From: Pantanalinema sp. GBBB05
GTDB taxonomy: Bacteria > Cyanobacteriota > Cyanobacteriia > Leptolyngbyales > Leptolyngbyaceae
Length of the DNA stretch: 43,700 nucleotides
Assembly (NCBI GenBank): GCA_016743235.1
Contig: VRZD01000048.1
Coordinates: forward strand, 1-43,700
Direction of reading: 5' to 3'
The stretch's first letter is position 1. The number at the start of each line of letters is the position of its first letter. Of this stretch, positions 1 to 9,571 are shown one piece after another. The notes beneath the pieces are model-generated. The model did no database searches. It had not been told where the DNA came from and saw only the letters and a list, made by a program, of their open reading frames with translations. The position numbers were made by a program, and so were the translations under genes.

Positions 1-280
1 CGGACGCTTAGTTCGTAAAACCTTGTCCTTCTCCAAGAAGTTGAGTAACCACATTGGTGCAATTTGGTACTTTGTGCATCATTACAATGCCTCTTTGCGC
101 TCTTAACCATTACCATTCATCACTACCGTAGAAACTATACTGATCAATCCAGCTCTCTTCCATCCATTCAGGAAGCAATCAATAAAACTTTTCCTCGCAC
201 AATGCCCCACTCTCCCCTTAAATTAACTGATAGAATGGGAAGCCTACCATACAGAACATTAATCAAAATTACGGACGGTC

Positions 281-1684
281 ATGAGTAAGGGGACATTGTT
301 TGACAAGGTTTGGGATGCACACACTGTCGGTGTTTTGCCGTCTGGACAAACCCAACTATTTATTGGGCTGCACCTGATTCACGAAGTCACCAGTCCTCAA
401 GCTTTTGCCATGCTGCGCGATCGCGGCTTAAAAGTACTGTTTCCAGAACGTACCGTGGCGACGGTTGATCACATTATTCCTACTGATAATCTGGCGCGTC
501 CATTTGCCGATGAGCTAGCCGAAGAAATGATGCAGGCATTGGAACGTAATGTCAAAGAGAATGGGATTCGCTTCTACAATGTTGGTTCTGGTAAACAAGG
601 CATCGTGCATGTGATTGCCCCGGAACAAGGGTTGACCCAACCTGGGATGACGATCGCCTGTGGAGATAGCCATACTTCAACGCATGGCGCCTTTGGCGCG
701 ATCGCTTTTGGGATTGGGACGAGCCAAGTTCGGGATGTGCTGGCTTCGCAAACCCTAGCCTTGTCTAAGCTGAAAGTCCGGCGGGTCGAAGTGAATGGTA
801 GTCTAAAGCCGGGAGTATACGCTAAAGATGTGATTCTCCATATCATCCGTAAACTGGGGGTGAAAGGTGGAGTCGGCTATGCTTACGAATTTGCTGGCAC
901 GACCTTCGAGCAAATGAGTATGGAAGAACGCATGACTGTGTGCAATATGTCGATCGAAGGCGGGGCACGATGTGGTTATGTCAATCCTGATCAGGTGACG
1001 TTTGATTATCTGAAGGGGCGGGAGTTTGCTCCCCAGGGAACTGATTGGGATCAAGCTGTGGCTTGGTGGCAAAGTATCGCCAGCGACCCAGATGCCGAAT
1101 ATGACGATGTGGTGATATTTGATGCGGCGGAAATTGCCCCAACGGTAACTTGGGGGATTACGCCTGGGCAGGGAATTGCTGTGAATGAAACAGTTCCTAC
1201 TCCAGACGAAATGCCGGAAGAGGAACGGGCGATCGCAGAGGAAGCCTACCGTTACATGGACTTGCAACCTGGTAAGCCCTTGCAAGGCATTAAGGTTGAT
1301 GTTTGTTTTGTGGGTAGTTGTACTAATGGCAGACTGAGTGATTTACGGGAAGCGGCAAGGTTTGCTCAGGGTCGGCATGTGGTGGAGGGTGTGAAAGCCT
1401 TCATTGTTCCAGGTTCTGAGCAAGTTAAGCAACAAGCGGAAGCGGAAGGATTAGACAAAATCTTCCAGCTTGCCGGATTTGAGTGGCGGGAGCCAGGTTG
1501 CTCCATGTGTTTAGCGATGAACCCCGATAAGCTAGAAGGTCGGCAACTCAGTGCTTCGTCTTCTAACCGTAACTTTAAAGGGCGGCAAGGATCGGCTTCT
1601 GGTCGCACCTTACTGATGAGTCCGGCGATGGTGGTGGCCGCCGCCGTAACTGGTCAAGTCACTGATGTGCGAGAATTGCTGTAA
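281..1684 (+). CDS. leuC: 3-isopropylmalate dehydratase large subunit
   Basis: LeuC is the large subunit of isopropylmalate isomerase. With LeuD it converts 2-isopropylmalate to 3-isopropylmalate in leucine biosynthesis in the cytosol. The 467-residue product has the full family length. The three [4Fe-4S] ligands are visible: C347 in GSCTNGR, and C407 and C410 in PGCSMC. The substrate-site segment CGDSHTSTHGAFGA lies near residue 126, and the C-terminus GRTLLMSPAMVVAAA is typical. The start gives the usual N-terminus MSKGTLFDKVWDAH; no strong ribosome binding site precedes it. The partner gene leuD is often adjacent in bacteria but is not within this window: a hairpin-bearing gap and a kinase gene follow instead. 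Identification is certain from the motifs. Confidence 0.97.
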   Translation: MSKGTLFDKVWDAHTVGVLPSGQTQLFIGLHLIHEVTSPQAFAMLRDRGLKVLFPERTVATVDHIIPTDNLARPFADELAEEMMQALERNVKENGIRFYNVGSGKQGIVHVIAPEQGLTQPGMTIACGDSHTSTHGAFGAIAFGIGTSQVRDVLASQTLALSKLKVRRVEVNGSLKPGVYAKDVILHIIRKLGVKGGVGYAYEFAGTTFEQMSMEERMTVCNMSIEGGARCGYVNPDQVTFDYLKGREFAPQGTDWDQAVAWWQSIASDPDAEYDDVVIFDAAEIAPTVTWGITPGQGIAVNETVPTPDEMPEEERAIAEEAYRYMDLQPGKPLQGIKVDVCFVGSCTNGRLSDLREAARFAQGRHVVEGVKAFIVPGSEQVKQQAEAEGLDKIFQLAGFEWREPGCSMCLAMNPDKLEGRQLSASSSNRNFKGRQGSASGRTLLMSPAMVVAAAVTGQVTDVRELL

Positions 1685-2065
1685 TCGCAGATTATTGGTG
1701 TTATTGCTATCAGGAGTGCCTTCAAGCGTTCAAACCCGTTGGCACTCCTGCTTGGTGTATGCGTAGCCACAGAACTTCTGCTTTTACAGAAGCTTAAAGT
1801 ATTTCCGCTTTGCTATTCTCCCAACTACATATAGCCTTTGGGTGAAGTTACGATCGCCCTTTGGCGATCGCTTTGTGTGATTTAGAAATTCACTGCTTTG
1901 GTCTGGTGAAAAGTCGGCGTGGCTGCACTTGGAAAGGAACGGTAATGCCTTAATCAACCTCAGTTCAGTAATTTTATCTGATTAAAGGCAACAATGGTAA
2001 CTAAAGAACATGCGACCAAGTGTTAGCAAATCTTTATAGTTTCCTGAGCCAGCCTACCGATCGCC
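1685..2065. other. Intergenic region with two hairpins
   Basis: No gene is seen in these 381 bases. A perfect 10-bp inverted repeat (CAGGAGTGCC at 1711-1720, its complement at 1741-1750, 20-base loop) lies just after leuC and may end its transcript, although no T-run follows. A second hairpin, CGATCGCC at 1851-1858 and GGCGATCG at 1863-1870, is a pair of HIP1-like sites facing each other. The rest presumably holds the promoter of the downstream kinase gene. Confidence 0.5.
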
Positions 2066-5000
2066 ATGACCATCTTTTCGGAGTACCAGGATTTAACGCC
2101 AGTTCATGACGGAGACAACTCACGAGTCTATCGTGCTTGCCGAATTGCCGATGGACAACGTGTGATTTTGAAAATCCTGAAAGCAGAGTATCCCACTCCC
2201 GATCAACTCAGACGCTATCGGCAAGAGTATCATCTGACCCAGCAACTGCAACTTCCCAATGTGGTGAAAGCCTATGGCTTAGAAGAGTGGCAACGCACAC
2301 TGGTGATGATTCTGGAAGATTTTGGTGGGATTTCCCTGAAACAGCGGTTAAAGCTATATCCTCACGGACTGCCTATAGGCGAATTTTTGTCCTTAGCCTG
2401 TCAGATTGCTGATGGTTTGGGACAACTCCATACGCAAGCTGTGATTCATAAAGATCTCAATCCAGCCAATATTGTTTTCAATCCCGAAACGGGGGTACTC
2501 AAATTGATTGATTTGGGGATCTCTACTCAATTCAGTCGAGAAGATCCAGCGCTGCAAATTTCCAGTCACTTAGAAGGAACCCTAGCATATCTCTCACCCG
2601 AACAAACTGGACGGATGAACCGGTTGCTGGACTACCGGACTGACTTCTACTCGTTAGGAGTGACTTTTTATGAGTTATTGACTGGTAGATTACCGTTTGT
2701 GAGTGACGATCCAATGGAGTTGTTGCATTGTCATATTGCCAAACAACCTGTGCTACTCCATTTGCTTTTACCTGACTCACCGCCGGAACTTCTCACACAC
2801 ATAGTGATGAAGTTGATGGCGAAGAATGCTGAAGATCGCTATCAAAGTGCTTGGGGACTGAAGGCAGATTTAGCAGAATGTATCAGGCAGTGGGAAACCA
2901 CTGGTACGATCGTGGAGTTTCCTCTGGGTCAAACCGATGTGTCTGATCGGTTTCATATTCCCCAAACGCTCTATGGTCGCGATCGAGAAATTGCAACTTT
3001 ACTGGCAGCGTTTGAGCGCGTGGCAGGTCGTGGCGGAGGCGTTGATCTGCCTGATGCCGAACTAATTCTAGTAACGGGTTACTCGGGGATTGGTAAGTCA
3101 GCGCTGGTGCGATCGCTCTACAAACCGATTACAGCTAGGCGAGGCTATTTTGTTGTCGGTAAGTTCGACCAGTTTCAGCGCAATATTCCCTACTCAGCTG
3201 TAGTGGATGCCTTTGCTGGTTTAGTCAGGCAATGGTTAGCAGAGCCGGAAGTCATACTCCAACAATGGCGAGACCGATTGTTAGAAGCTTTAGGGACAAA
3301 TGGACAGGTTGTAATTGATGTCATTCCCGATGTGGAACTGGTGATTGGTGCTCAGCCCCCGGTTCCTGAGTTAGGTGCCAGTGAAGCTCAAAACCGATTT
3401 AATCTAGTGTTCCAACGATTGATTCAAGCTTGTTGCCATCCTAATTATCCTTTGGTTATGGTATTGGATGATATGCAGTGGGCAGATCTCGCTACTTTAA
3501 ACCTGCTAAAGAGGCTTCTAGGGGATTACCAAACCAAAAATTTATTGCTGATTGGCTCCTATCGAGACAATGAAGTGTCAGCAGGGCATCCCCTCAGCCT
3601 GACGATTATCCAACTCCAACAGCAGGGAGCTAACATTGAACAAATTACCTTAGCCCCGTTGTCTCTAACGCAGATTGGTCAGTTGATCGCAGAAACACTG
3701 CATCAAGATCCTGCTACTGTCGCTGACTTGGCTGAATTAGTCATGCGTAAAACGGAGGGCAACCCCTTCTTTACCAATCAGTTTCTCAAAACCCTCTACA
3801 CTGAGCATCTGTTGACTTTTAATCACTCGTTGCAGCAGTGGCAATGGCAGCTCGGAGAAATTGAGCAGATGAGATTTACGGATAATGTCGTAGAACTGAT
3901 GATTAATCAGTTGCAAAAGTTATCTCCATCTGGGCAGGACATTTTATCGACAGCGGCTTATTTGGGAGCAGAATTCGATTTGGCGACACTCAGCTTAGTT
4001 ACCCATCGGACTTCGACGGCTATCTTCACTGATCTAAAGGTCGCTATGGAACAAGGCTTGATTGTAGCTCGATCGCTCCTGGATGAAAATCTCCTGATTC
4101 AGGAGTACCAGTTTGGGCACGATCGGATTCAACAAGCCGCCTATGCTCTGATTCCGAGTCATCAACAGTCGGCTAAACATTGGCAAATTGGGCGATCGCT
4201 ACTCGATACGCGCACTGAAGCGGATCTTGATGATCACCTGTTTAACATTATGGATCACCTCAATCGTGGTCTTACTGAGGTGGTGAATCCTGAAGAAAAG
4301 CAACATTTAGCTGATTTAAATCTTAGGGCGGGACGGAAAGCGATCGGCGCATCTGCTTATAAAATTGCGCTGACCTACTTGGAGCAGGGGATTTCTCTGC
4401 TGCATTTTGGTGCCTGGGAATCCCAATATGAATTAAGTCTAGCCCTACACAATGAAGCGGTAAAATCCGCATTTCTCAGTGGCGACTTTGGGCAAATGGA
4501 ACATTTAGCAGGCGTTGTCATGGCAAAAGCAAAGACAGCCCTAGATCGGGTTCAGACCAGTGCGATTCGGATCGAAGCCTATGGTACTCAGGGTAAGCTG
4601 GCGGATGCAATTGCCACAGGTTTAGATATGCTAAAGCAGCTAGGTATTGTCTTTCCAGCAGTACCACAGCAATCGGATGTAGCTCAGGCTTCAGAACAAC
4701 TAGAACAACTCCTTGCTGCTACGCAACCAGAGGAATTAATTAATCTACCCGCTACACAGGATCCCAAAGTTCTTGCCGCCTTACATTTACTGGTCAAATT
4801 ATCTCCTGTAACCTTCATTAGTTCTCCAGAATTAAATCCATTGATCAGTTTTAAGGAAGCTGAATTATCTATCGTGCATGGAAATACGCCATTTTCGGCA
4901 GTTGCTTATGCTTCCTATGGTCTGCGATTGTGTAGAGACGTTGGCAATTTGGACAAGGCTTATGTCTTCGGTCAATTGGCGATCGCGTTAATCTCGCAAT

Positions 5001-7525
5001 CTAGCAGGAAGGAGTTCGAAGCTACTGTCTTGATGATGGTTAATTCCTTTATCAATCACTGGAAAATTCATTTAAGAGAAACGCTAGAGCCTCTGCGGTA
5101 CGCTCATCATATTGGGGTGGCTGGCGGAGATTTTGCCTATGCAGGGTACGCCGCATTTGACTATTGTACTCATGCTTATCTAATTGGTAAGCCACTGACT
5201 GAAGTGCAGCAAGAAATGCAGCATTACAGTGAGGCGCTTAAGCAAATGGGTCAACAATCTGCGTTTTCCTATCTTCAGGGATACCAGCAGGCAGTCGCAA
5301 ACTTAATCGGGACACCGGAACAACCCTACAACTTTGCGGGAGCAATTTTGCATGAACAAGACATCATTCCGACTTGGCAGTTCCAGCAGAATCAAGCTGG
5401 ACTGTGGCATTTCTATACTGTAAAACTCCCACTCTGCTACTTATTTGGAGAATTTGCTCTTGCTTATGAAATCAGTCGATTGGCAAAACAATCGATTGCT
5501 AGTGGTACGGCTGGAGTTGCCATTCCAATTCTCAACTTTTACGATTCTCTCTGCTGTTTAGCGCTTCTATCTCAGCCGCCATTAGACCCGAGGGTAGAGT
5601 CAGACCAGTTATGGCAACAAGTGAATGAAAACCAGCATCAGATGGAGTACTGGGCTGCTTCAGCTCCTATGAATTATTGTCATAAGTTTGCTCTGGTTGA
5701 AGCAGAACGCTATCGAGTTTTGGGACAGACCCTTGCCGCGATCGAACAATACGATCAAGCGATCGCAGGAGCGCAAGCCCAAGAATATATTCAAGAAGAA
5801 GCTTTAGCAAATGAATTAGCTGCCCGATTTTACTTCAATTGGGGTAAAGAGAAAATTGCTCAGCTTTATCTGCAAGAGGCACACTACTGCTATCTGCGCT
5901 GGGGAGCAATGGCAAAAGTTACCCAGCTTGAAACTGAGTACCCTCAAGTGTTGACTCGCCAGCGACCGTCTTCTTTATCAACGTTTCGAACTTCCTTTGG
6001 TACTAGTGCGAACAGTAGTAGCGCGGCCCTTGATCTCGCAACAGTTATGAAAGCCTCTCAAGCGATCGCTAGTGCCATTGTATTGGACAACTTATTGCAG
6101 ACATTGATGCAAATCCTGTTGGAGAATGCTGGTGCTCAAGCTGGATGTCTACTGTTACCAAGTTCATTAGGCACACTAGATGGCTTTGCTGTCGCTATTC
6201 ACAGTAACGGTAATACTACAATCCTTTCTCCTGCCGTACCGCTCAATCAAATTCTGCCTGAATCTGTACTACATTATGTGGCACGAACCCATGAAAGTAT
6301 TGTCCTTGATGATGCAGCCCTATCAGGTAACTTTGTTCACGATGTATACATTCAAGGCGCTAAACCCCTCTCGCTCTTGTGTTATCCTCTGCTAAATCAA
6401 GGTGAGCTAGTTGGTTTGGTTTATCTGGAAAATAAACTCACGACTGGAGCATTTACTAGCGATCGCATTGAACTACTACAGCTCTTAGGTGGACAAGCGG
6501 CGATCGCGCTTACAAATGCCCAACTTTATGCCCAAGTTAGGCAGAGCGAACAACAGCTGCAACAGTTTCTAGAAGCAGTTCCGGTTGGTATTGGGGTATT
6601 GGATCGCCAGGGACATCCTTACTATGCCAATCACCGAGCTAAGGAGTTATTAGGTCAGGGAATTGCTCCCGAGGCAACGGCTGAAGAAATCGCTCAAGTG
6701 TATCAAATCTATGTAGCTGAAACCAATCAGTTGTATCCCAATGATCAGTTACCTCTGGTTAAAGCTCTACAGGGGCAGGCTTCTAGCGTAGATAATGCAG
6801 AAGTTCATCAGGGTGAGCATATGATTCCGATCGAATCATGGGGAACCCCTATCTATAATGAGGCGGGAGAGGTTCAATACGCGATCGTGGCGTTCCAGGA
6901 TATTACGCAACGCAAACAAGCCGAAAAAATTCTGACTGGTTACAACCGGATGCTGGAACAACAGGTGGCAGAACGCACAGCTGCACTCCAGCAGGCAAAT
7001 CAAGAGTTATCTCGATTAGCAACCCTAGACGGATTAACCAAGATTGCCAATCGTCGCCGTTTTGATGACTACTTGACAGTAGAGTGGCAACGTCATCTCC
7101 GCGAACAATCCCCCTTAGCGCTGATCCTGATTGATATCGACTATTTCAAACGGTATAACGATCATTATGGACACCAGGGTGGGGATGAATGTTTGATTCA
7201 AGTTGCTCAGACAATTGCCCAAGTCCCGCAGCGACCAAACGATTTAGTAGCTCGTTATGGGGGCGAAGAGTTTGCCGCTATTCTACCCAACACAACCTTA
7301 GACGGTGGATTAACTATTGCCGAAGCGATGCGACAAGCGATCGCTGCATTAGCAATCCCCCATGCGAAGTCGGAGGTCCATTCATGTATCACGTTAAGCT
7401 TGGGCGTCGCAGCTCTCATTCCAACTCTAGATACCCAAGCCACTCACTTAATTGCTCAGGCTGATGCAGCTCTCTATAGGGCGAAGCAGCAAGGGCGCAA
7501 CCAAGCGATCGCTAATTGCAAGTAA
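2066..7525 (+). CDS. Multidomain Ser/Thr kinase-like, AAA ATPase, GAF, PAS, GGDEF signalling protein
   Basis: This 1819-residue cytosolic protein has five modules. Residues 1 to about 275 are a Hanks-type kinase domain with ATP lysine K36, catalytic loop H128-K-D130 with N135 (HKD in place of HRD) and D149-L-G (DLG in place of DFG). Residues about 300-560 are a signal-transduction ATPase with Walker A GYSGIGKS (338-345) and a Walker B-like VMVLDD. A helical TPR-like region runs to about 1310. A GAF domain (about 1320-1490) and a PAS domain (about 1492-1620) follow, then a coiled coil and a GGDEF domain with an intact GGEEF at 1732-1736. The layout matches the cyanobacterial kinase/ATPase/GAF sensor giants, whose C-terminal module is usually a histidine kinase. 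Here it is a diguanylate cyclase, so the predicted output is cyclic di-GMP. The gene stands alone. Confidence 0.93.
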   Translation: MTIFSEYQDLTPVHDGDNSRVYRACRIADGQRVILKILKAEYPTPDQLRRYRQEYHLTQQLQLPNVVKAYGLEEWQRTLVMILEDFGGISLKQRLKLYPHGLPIGEFLSLACQIADGLGQLHTQAVIHKDLNPANIVFNPETGVLKLIDLGISTQFSREDPALQISSHLEGTLAYLSPEQTGRMNRLLDYRTDFYSLGVTFYELLTGRLPFVSDDPMELLHCHIAKQPVLLHLLLPDSPPELLTHIVMKLMAKNAEDRYQSAWGLKADLAECIRQWETTGTIVEFPLGQTDVSDRFHIPQTLYGRDREIATLLAAFERVAGRGGGVDLPDAELILVTGYSGIGKSALVRSLYKPITARRGYFVVGKFDQFQRNIPYSAVVDAFAGLVRQWLAEPEVILQQWRDRLLEALGTNGQVVIDVIPDVELVIGAQPPVPELGASEAQNRFNLVFQRLIQACCHPNYPLVMVLDDMQWADLATLNLLKRLLGDYQTKNLLLIGSYRDNEVSAGHPLSLTIIQLQQQGANIEQITLAPLSLTQIGQLIAETLHQDPATVADLAELVMRKTEGNPFFTNQFLKTLYTEHLLTFNHSLQQWQWQLGEIEQMRFTDNVVELMINQLQKLSPSGQDILSTAAYLGAEFDLATLSLVTHRTSTAIFTDLKVAMEQGLIVARSLLDENLLIQEYQFGHDRIQQAAYALIPSHQQSAKHWQIGRSLLDTRTEADLDDHLFNIMDHLNRGLTEVVNPEEKQHLADLNLRAGRKAIGASAYKIALTYLEQGISLLHFGAWESQYELSLALHNEAVKSAFLSGDFGQMEHLAGVVMAKAKTALDRVQTSAIRIEAYGTQGKLADAIATGLDMLKQLGIVFPAVPQQSDVAQASEQLEQLLAATQPEELINLPATQDPKVLAALHLLVKLSPVTFISSPELNPLISFKEAELSIVHGNTPFSAVAYASYGLRLCRDVGNLDKAYVFGQLAIALISQSSRKEFEATVLMMVNSFINHWKIHLRETLEPLRYAHHIGVAGGDFAYAGYAAFDYCTHAYLIGKPLTEVQQEMQHYSEALKQMGQQSAFSYLQGYQQAVANLIGTPEQPYNFAGAILHEQDIIPTWQFQQNQAGLWHFYTVKLPLCYLFGEFALAYEISRLAKQSIASGTAGVAIPILNFYDSLCCLALLSQPPLDPRVESDQLWQQVNENQHQMEYWAASAPMNYCHKFALVEAERYRVLGQTLAAIEQYDQAIAGAQAQEYIQEEALANELAARFYFNWGKEKIAQLYLQEAHYCYLRWGAMAKVTQLETEYPQVLTRQRPSSLSTFRTSFGTSANSSSAALDLATVMKASQAIASAIVLDNLLQTLMQILLENAGAQAGCLLLPSSLGTLDGFAVAIHSNGNTTILSPAVPLNQILPESVLHYVARTHESIVLDDAALSGNFVHDVYIQGAKPLSLLCYPLLNQGELVGLVYLENKLTTGAFTSDRIELLQLLGGQAAIALTNAQLYAQVRQSEQQLQQFLEAVPVGIGVLDRQGHPYYANHRAKELLGQGIAPEATAEEIAQVYQIYVAETNQLYPNDQLPLVKALQGQASSVDNAEVHQGEHMIPIESWGTPIYNEAGEVQYAIVAFQDITQRKQAEKILTGYNRMLEQQVAERTAALQQANQELSRLATLDGLTKIANRRRFDDYLTVEWQRHLREQSPLALILIDIDYFKRYNDHYGHQGGDECLIQVAQTIAQVPQRPNDLVARYGGEEFAAILPNTTLDGGLTIAEAMRQAIAALAIPHAKSEVHSCITLSLGVAALIPTLDTQATHLIAQADAALYRAKQQGRNQAIANCK

Positions 7526-7541
7526 AGATTTTATGAATGCT

Positions 7542-7576
7542 GAAGAAAAAAGCTCCCTCGCAAAACAAGGAAGCTT
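7542..7576 (-). terminator. Rho-independent terminator of the GlsB-like gene
   Basis: Read on the minus strand, an 8-bp stem (AAGCTTCC with GGGAGCTT, one G-T pair) is followed by TTTTTTCTTC. It lies 33 bases past the stop of the gene at 7609-7878. Confidence 0.75.
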
Positions 7577-7608
7577 CTAACCTGGGTGTAAAAACTTATT
7601 AGTGTAGT

Positions 7609-7878
7609 TTATACTGCACGACGGGTCATCAAACCCCAGATAAAAATGGCGATAATTGCCCCAATTACGGCAACAATTAACCCTGGAATGCTCAAACCTG
7701 TTGCAGCTAATTGTAAGGTTCCTGTCGTCAGCAGTGTATATAAACTACCTCCAATAAATGCACCAACAATTCCTAGGATTGTTGTAGCAAGAATACCGCC
7801 GCCTTGACTTCCTGGATAAATTGCTTTTGCGATCGCGCCTGCGATTAATCCTAAAATCAACCAAGCAATAATATTCAT
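7609..7878 (-). CDS. GlsB/YeaQ/YmgE-family stress response membrane protein
   Basis: This 89-residue, very hydrophobic protein belongs to the transglycosylase-associated (GlsB/YeaQ/YmgE) family of small inner-membrane stress proteins. Their biochemical role is unknown. Three membrane segments are visible (about residues 3-20, 28-50 and 62-85), with Gly-rich helices such as LILGLIAGAIAK and ILGIVGAFIGG, and a short basic end (MTRRAV). The length is normal for the family. It has its own terminator downstream and is followed on the same strand by a CsbD-like stress gene. Membership is clear; any stress induction is inferred from the family. Confidence 0.9.
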   Translation of the reverse strand: MNIIAWLILGLIAGAIAKAIYPGSQGGGILATTILGIVGAFIGGSLYTLLTTGTLQLAATGLSIPGLIVAVIGAIIAIFIWGLMTRRAV

Positions 7879-8000
7879 GATTTTACCTCAATTATTTTTC
7901 TAACTTACTTATGAGATTAGCTAATCTAAATCAAGATTTCTCTCTGCCATAAGGTATAAGTTAATTCCTACTATTCCTTATAAAAATAATTTTAACTACT

Positions 8001-8043
8001 TAAAAGGAGGATCTCAGTAGCCTTATGCGCCAAGATCCTCCTT
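8001..8043 (-). terminator. Rho-independent terminator of the csbD-like gene
   Basis: A perfect 11-bp stem (AAGGAGGATCT at 8004-8014, its complement at 8033-8043) with an 18-base loop lies downstream of the minus-strand stop at 8076. On that strand the stem ends in TTTTA. Confidence 0.7.
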
Positions 8044-8075
8044 CAAGAAATTAGTCAGACTAAGCTTTATGTTAA

Positions 8076-8258
8076 TTAGTCAAGTGCCTTTTTAACCTTA
8101 TCTTTTAGGTTTTCAGCACCATGACGAACTTCTGCTTCACCTTGCTTAGCTTTCCCTTCTGCCTGATCTTCAGGATTACCAGTGACGTTACCAACTGTTT
8201 CTTGGACTTTGCCTTCAACATTTTTAGAAGTTGCTTTTGCTCTATCTTCGATACTCAT
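8076..8258 (-). CDS. CsbD-family stress protein
   Basis: This is a 60-residue, highly charged, Cys-free protein of the CsbD family, small cytosolic proteins induced by general stress whose function is unknown. The family pattern is plain: MSIEDRAKATSKNVEGKVQE, then GNVTGNPEDQAEGKAKQGEAE, with regularly spaced K, E and Q expected to form amphipathic helices. The start at 8258 is chosen because AGGAAAG lies just upstream on the minus strand and the family begins near here. The open frame extends 15 codons further upstream but that part does not look like CsbD. Confidence 0.9.
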   Translation of the reverse strand: MSIEDRAKATSKNVEGKVQETVGNVTGNPEDQAEGKAKQGEAEVRHGAENLKDKVKKALD

Positions 8259-8747
8259 AACTTTCCTGAACCTTTCGGTTATATACTGCTTAACTACTGA
8301 CAACAGTAATCAATATTTAAGCTCTTATTCATCTATCAAAAGACGCAGTAATTAACTTAACCAGATTGATGCAACTTAAGTATGAATTAAATTCATTTAT
8401 TTATTGAAAAAACAGTTAATAATCAGAGATCGGATAAATGGGGCTACTATGGCTTATTTTCGAGTCATTTAGGTGAAATTCAAGGTAAAGTAGAGCTGAA
8501 GAGCAAGTTTTATGCTAGTACTTAACTCTATTTAGTGCTGAAATATACTAAATAATAACTAGTTAAATGTATTGCGGATTACAACATATTTAATCGTTGC
8601 TATACCGGGAGTAGTAGTTCCCTGGATAGAAGCTTATTTCTAATCAAGTTGAGATAATATTAGAACTTTAATTAAACGACTAATCATTCCAAGAAATTCA
8701 GTACCACTTTAACCTAGCAAAACTTTAAGACATGGCTTTAAATCATT
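8259..8747. other. AT-rich divergent intergenic region
   Basis: This stretch separates the minus-strand csbD-like gene from the plus-strand zinc-ribbon gene and should contain both promoters. It is AT-rich. I see no convincing gene, RNA or strong hairpin in it. Confidence 0.4.
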
Positions 8748-8984
8748 ATGGAAATTTGTCCTTATTGCTCTACCCGGTTACTTCGGCATGTGCGTGATGC
8801 CCAGATCTATTGGTTTTGCCGTCATTGCTGGTGGGAATTACCATTTGCAATCACTGACCGAACTCTTTCGCCCCATATCTGTTACAAGCCTAACCAGGCT
8901 AGCTCCAATCTAGCTACCTTTTATACTGTTTACTCAGAGAGTAATACTAGTAACGATCGTTACTCTAGTTCCTCTCTCCTTTGA
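8748..8984 (+). CDS. Small zinc-ribbon protein
   Basis: This 78-residue protein has a four-cysteine zinc ribbon, C4-x2-C7 and C24-x2-C27, within MEICPYCSTRLLRHVRDAQ and a YWFCRHCWWELP segment. The region between the pairs and the aromatic run after them resemble short cyanobacterial proteins that carry only this knuckle plus a variable tail. The C-terminal half is polar and Ser/Asn-rich, probably disordered. No good ribosome binding site precedes the ATG. It lies in front of the small helical protein at 9063. A DNA, RNA or protein docking role is possible but not shown; no name can be given. Confidence 0.7.
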   Translation: MEICPYCSTRLLRHVRDAQIYWFCRHCWWELPFAITDRTLSPHICYKPNQASSNLATFYTVYSESNTSNDRYSSSSLL

Positions 8985-9049
8985 TTGATGTTGTACTAAC
9001 AGGCAGTTATTAAGCTTCTAGCAGTTGGTCAATTCAAGACCTTACCGCA

Positions 9050-9056
9050 AAGGAGG
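9050..9056 (+). promoter_or_regulatory. Strong ribosome binding site deciding the start at 9063
   Basis: AAGGAGG abuts the first possible ATG (9057), leaving no room for initiation there. It stands 6 bases before the ATG at 9063, so 9063 is the start. Confidence 0.75.
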
Positions 9057-9062
9057 ATGATC

Positions 9063-9305
9063 ATGACAGCTAGCATGTCTAATAGTGGTACAAAGGCAAT
9101 TAGTGATCTGGAATACGATCTGCTAACAGTATTGAAGAATAAAGCTGAAGCAGTTCAAATGTATGAAACCTATATGCAAGATGCCCAAAAACTAGGGTCT
9201 CAGCCCTGTGTTGATTTGCTGAGAAAGCTTCAGCAAGATGATACAAAGCATGTAGAGGAACTGCGTCACCATCTTAAAGAAGTGATGCAAAAAGGAAAAA
9301 TGTAG
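9063..9305 (+). CDS. Small helical (ferritin-like type) protein
   Basis: This 80-residue, all-helical, cytosolic protein is not assigned to a named family. Two long amphipathic helices are suggested: LEYDLLTVLKNKAEAVQMYE (about 16-35) and VDLLRKLQQDDTKHVEELRH (about 50-69). The DDTKHVEEL stretch recalls the metal-binding D/E-x2-H helix of ferritin-like and DUF2383-type four-helix proteins, but at this length only a half-bundle is present, so a dimer would be needed. An excellent ribosome binding site and a terminator 200 bases downstream suggest a strongly expressed single-gene unit. Its neighbours are stress-type genes. The ferritin-like label is inference. Confidence 0.75.
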   Translation: MTASMSNSGTKAISDLEYDLLTVLKNKAEAVQMYETYMQDAQKLGSQPCVDLLRKLQQDDTKHVEELRHHLKEVMQKGKM

Positions 9306-9503
9306 GCTCGTTTTTGAACCTAATGACTAAGTTTTTCTAACCTGCACTACTACCACTCTGCTTTGCTGTTTGGCAAGGCAGTTTTCTGTAAGTTGAAGAA
9401 TAAAAAGAAGTACTTAACTCTTTGGATAGATGTTGATATTTTCAAAATAGAGTAAGTTGCTTGGTTAAGTGCGCTAGTAAAACTCTGTTGATTCATCTAC
9501 GTT

Positions 9504-9540
9504 AATGATTAGCTTGGAATTTTGAGCTAATCATTTTGTT
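9504..9540 (+). terminator. Hairpin terminator before the CdaR-type gene
   Basis: A perfect 11-bp stem (AATGATTAGCT at 9504-9514, its complement at 9525-9535) with a 10-base loop runs into TTTTGTTAT. It probably ends the transcript of the small gene at 9063-9305. It lies 37 bases before the next start, so an attenuator role for that gene is also possible. Confidence 0.65.
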
Positions 9541-9571
9541 ATCTTGATTTAATCTTCTCCAGCTAAGATTT

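Noticed and set aside
64..288. A 74-codon open frame upstream of leuC on the plus strand
   Set aside because: Composition is not coding-like, there is no ribosome binding site, and it overlaps the leuC start by 8 bases in another frame.
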